Shown here: in pieces, positions 42,178 through 42,232 of the stretch
Position numbering within the stretch: the stretch's first letter is position 1
Layout: every line of letters starts with the position of its first letter
Origin: Methylovulum psychrotolerans
Lineage (GTDB): Bacteria > Pseudomonadota > Gammaproteobacteria > Methylococcales > Methylomonadaceae
Assembly (NCBI RefSeq): GCF_002923755.1
Contig: NZ_PGFZ01000004.1
Coordinates: 121,298-163,529, forward strand
Direction of reading: 5' to 3'
Length of the DNA: 42,232 bases
Notes under the pieces: model-generated
What the model was told of the DNA's origin: nothing
Database searches by the model: none
Seen by the model: the letters and a program-made list of their open reading frames with translations, nothing else
Program-made: the position numbers and the translations under genes

Positions 42178-42232
42178 ATGAAAAAGACCCACAAAACCGG
42201 CCCGCTGGCCGCGCTCAAAAAACATCCGGTGC
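42178..42232 (+). CDS. Start of an unidentified gene, cut by the window end
   Basis: ATG 42178 opens 18 codons reading MKKTHKTGPLAALKKHPV, without a stop before the edge. AAGGA lies about 12 nt upstream, rather far for a ribosome site. A basic N-terminus like this could precede a membrane segment, but too little is visible to say. Its place after xrtA and behind a sigma-54-like site suggests it belongs to the EPS/exosortase locus. Confidence 0.5.
   Translation, partial: MKKTHKTGPLAALKKHPV

Overview
The window looks like the chromosome of a gammaproteobacterium, and a methanotroph-type lineage (Methylococcales) is my best guess. The guess rests on the gene mix: EttA, PrmB, AroC, PrfC, HtpX, a PEP-CTERM/exosortase A system, a DUF2760-Hsp70 pair, a Pil/Chp-like chemosensory cluster and a MoxR-Bat operon. 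It also rests on a moderately GC-rich backbone broken by AT-rich islands. No methane-oxidation gene is present, so the lineage is an inference. I saw no tRNA, rRNA or CRISPR array.

Layout. (1) 1-3400 is an accessory, partly decayed polymorphic-toxin region on the minus strand: a 5'-truncated, frameshifted RHS shell, an orphan RHS C-terminal module with an HEAWH motif, an overlapping secreted immunity candidate, and small unknown or broken ORFs. (2) 3.4-8.9 kb holds a PQQ-type sugar dehydrogenase homologue, HtpX, a small secreted protein, DUF2760 and an Hsp70 with a long N-terminal extension. (3) 8.9-10.9 kb is an AT-rich island with one gene, an ATPase-TIR fusion that is a likely NAD-consuming defence protein. 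(4) 10.9-12.0 kb is a VOC protein and a WYL regulator behind a candidate operator. (5) 12.3-19.0 kb is a chemosensory operon: response regulator, CheW, CheA-REC hybrid, MCP. (6) 19.1-23.2 kb has an orphan sulfate-binding protein, a vanadium haloperoxidase homologue and a GT9 glycosyltransferase. (7) 23.4-29.4 kb is housekeeping (ssb, a TPR lipoprotein, prmB, aroC, ettA) with three palindromic, MITE-like elements in the gaps. (8) 29.5-30.2 kb is a PEP-CTERM protein with a candidate sigma-54 promoter. (9) 31.0-38.0 kb is prfC and a moxR-DUF58-DUF4381-batA-batB operon without batD. (10) 38.2-42.2 kb is a secreted trypsin-like protease, an EpsB-type sugar transferase, an XrtA-EpsI exosortase, and the first codons of a further gene behind a second candidate sigma-54 promoter.

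How they work together. The PEP-CTERM protein is a probable substrate of the exosortase encoded 10 kb away. The sugar transferase next to the exosortase should start the exopolysaccharide with which such proteins are exported, so the right edge is probably the beginning of an EPS locus. The chemosensory genes form one signalling unit that lacks its adaptation enzymes. The most novel-looking parts are the TIR-ATPase island, the orphan RHS toxin module with its overlapping immunity candidate, and the element that fills the prmB-aroC gap almost exactly.
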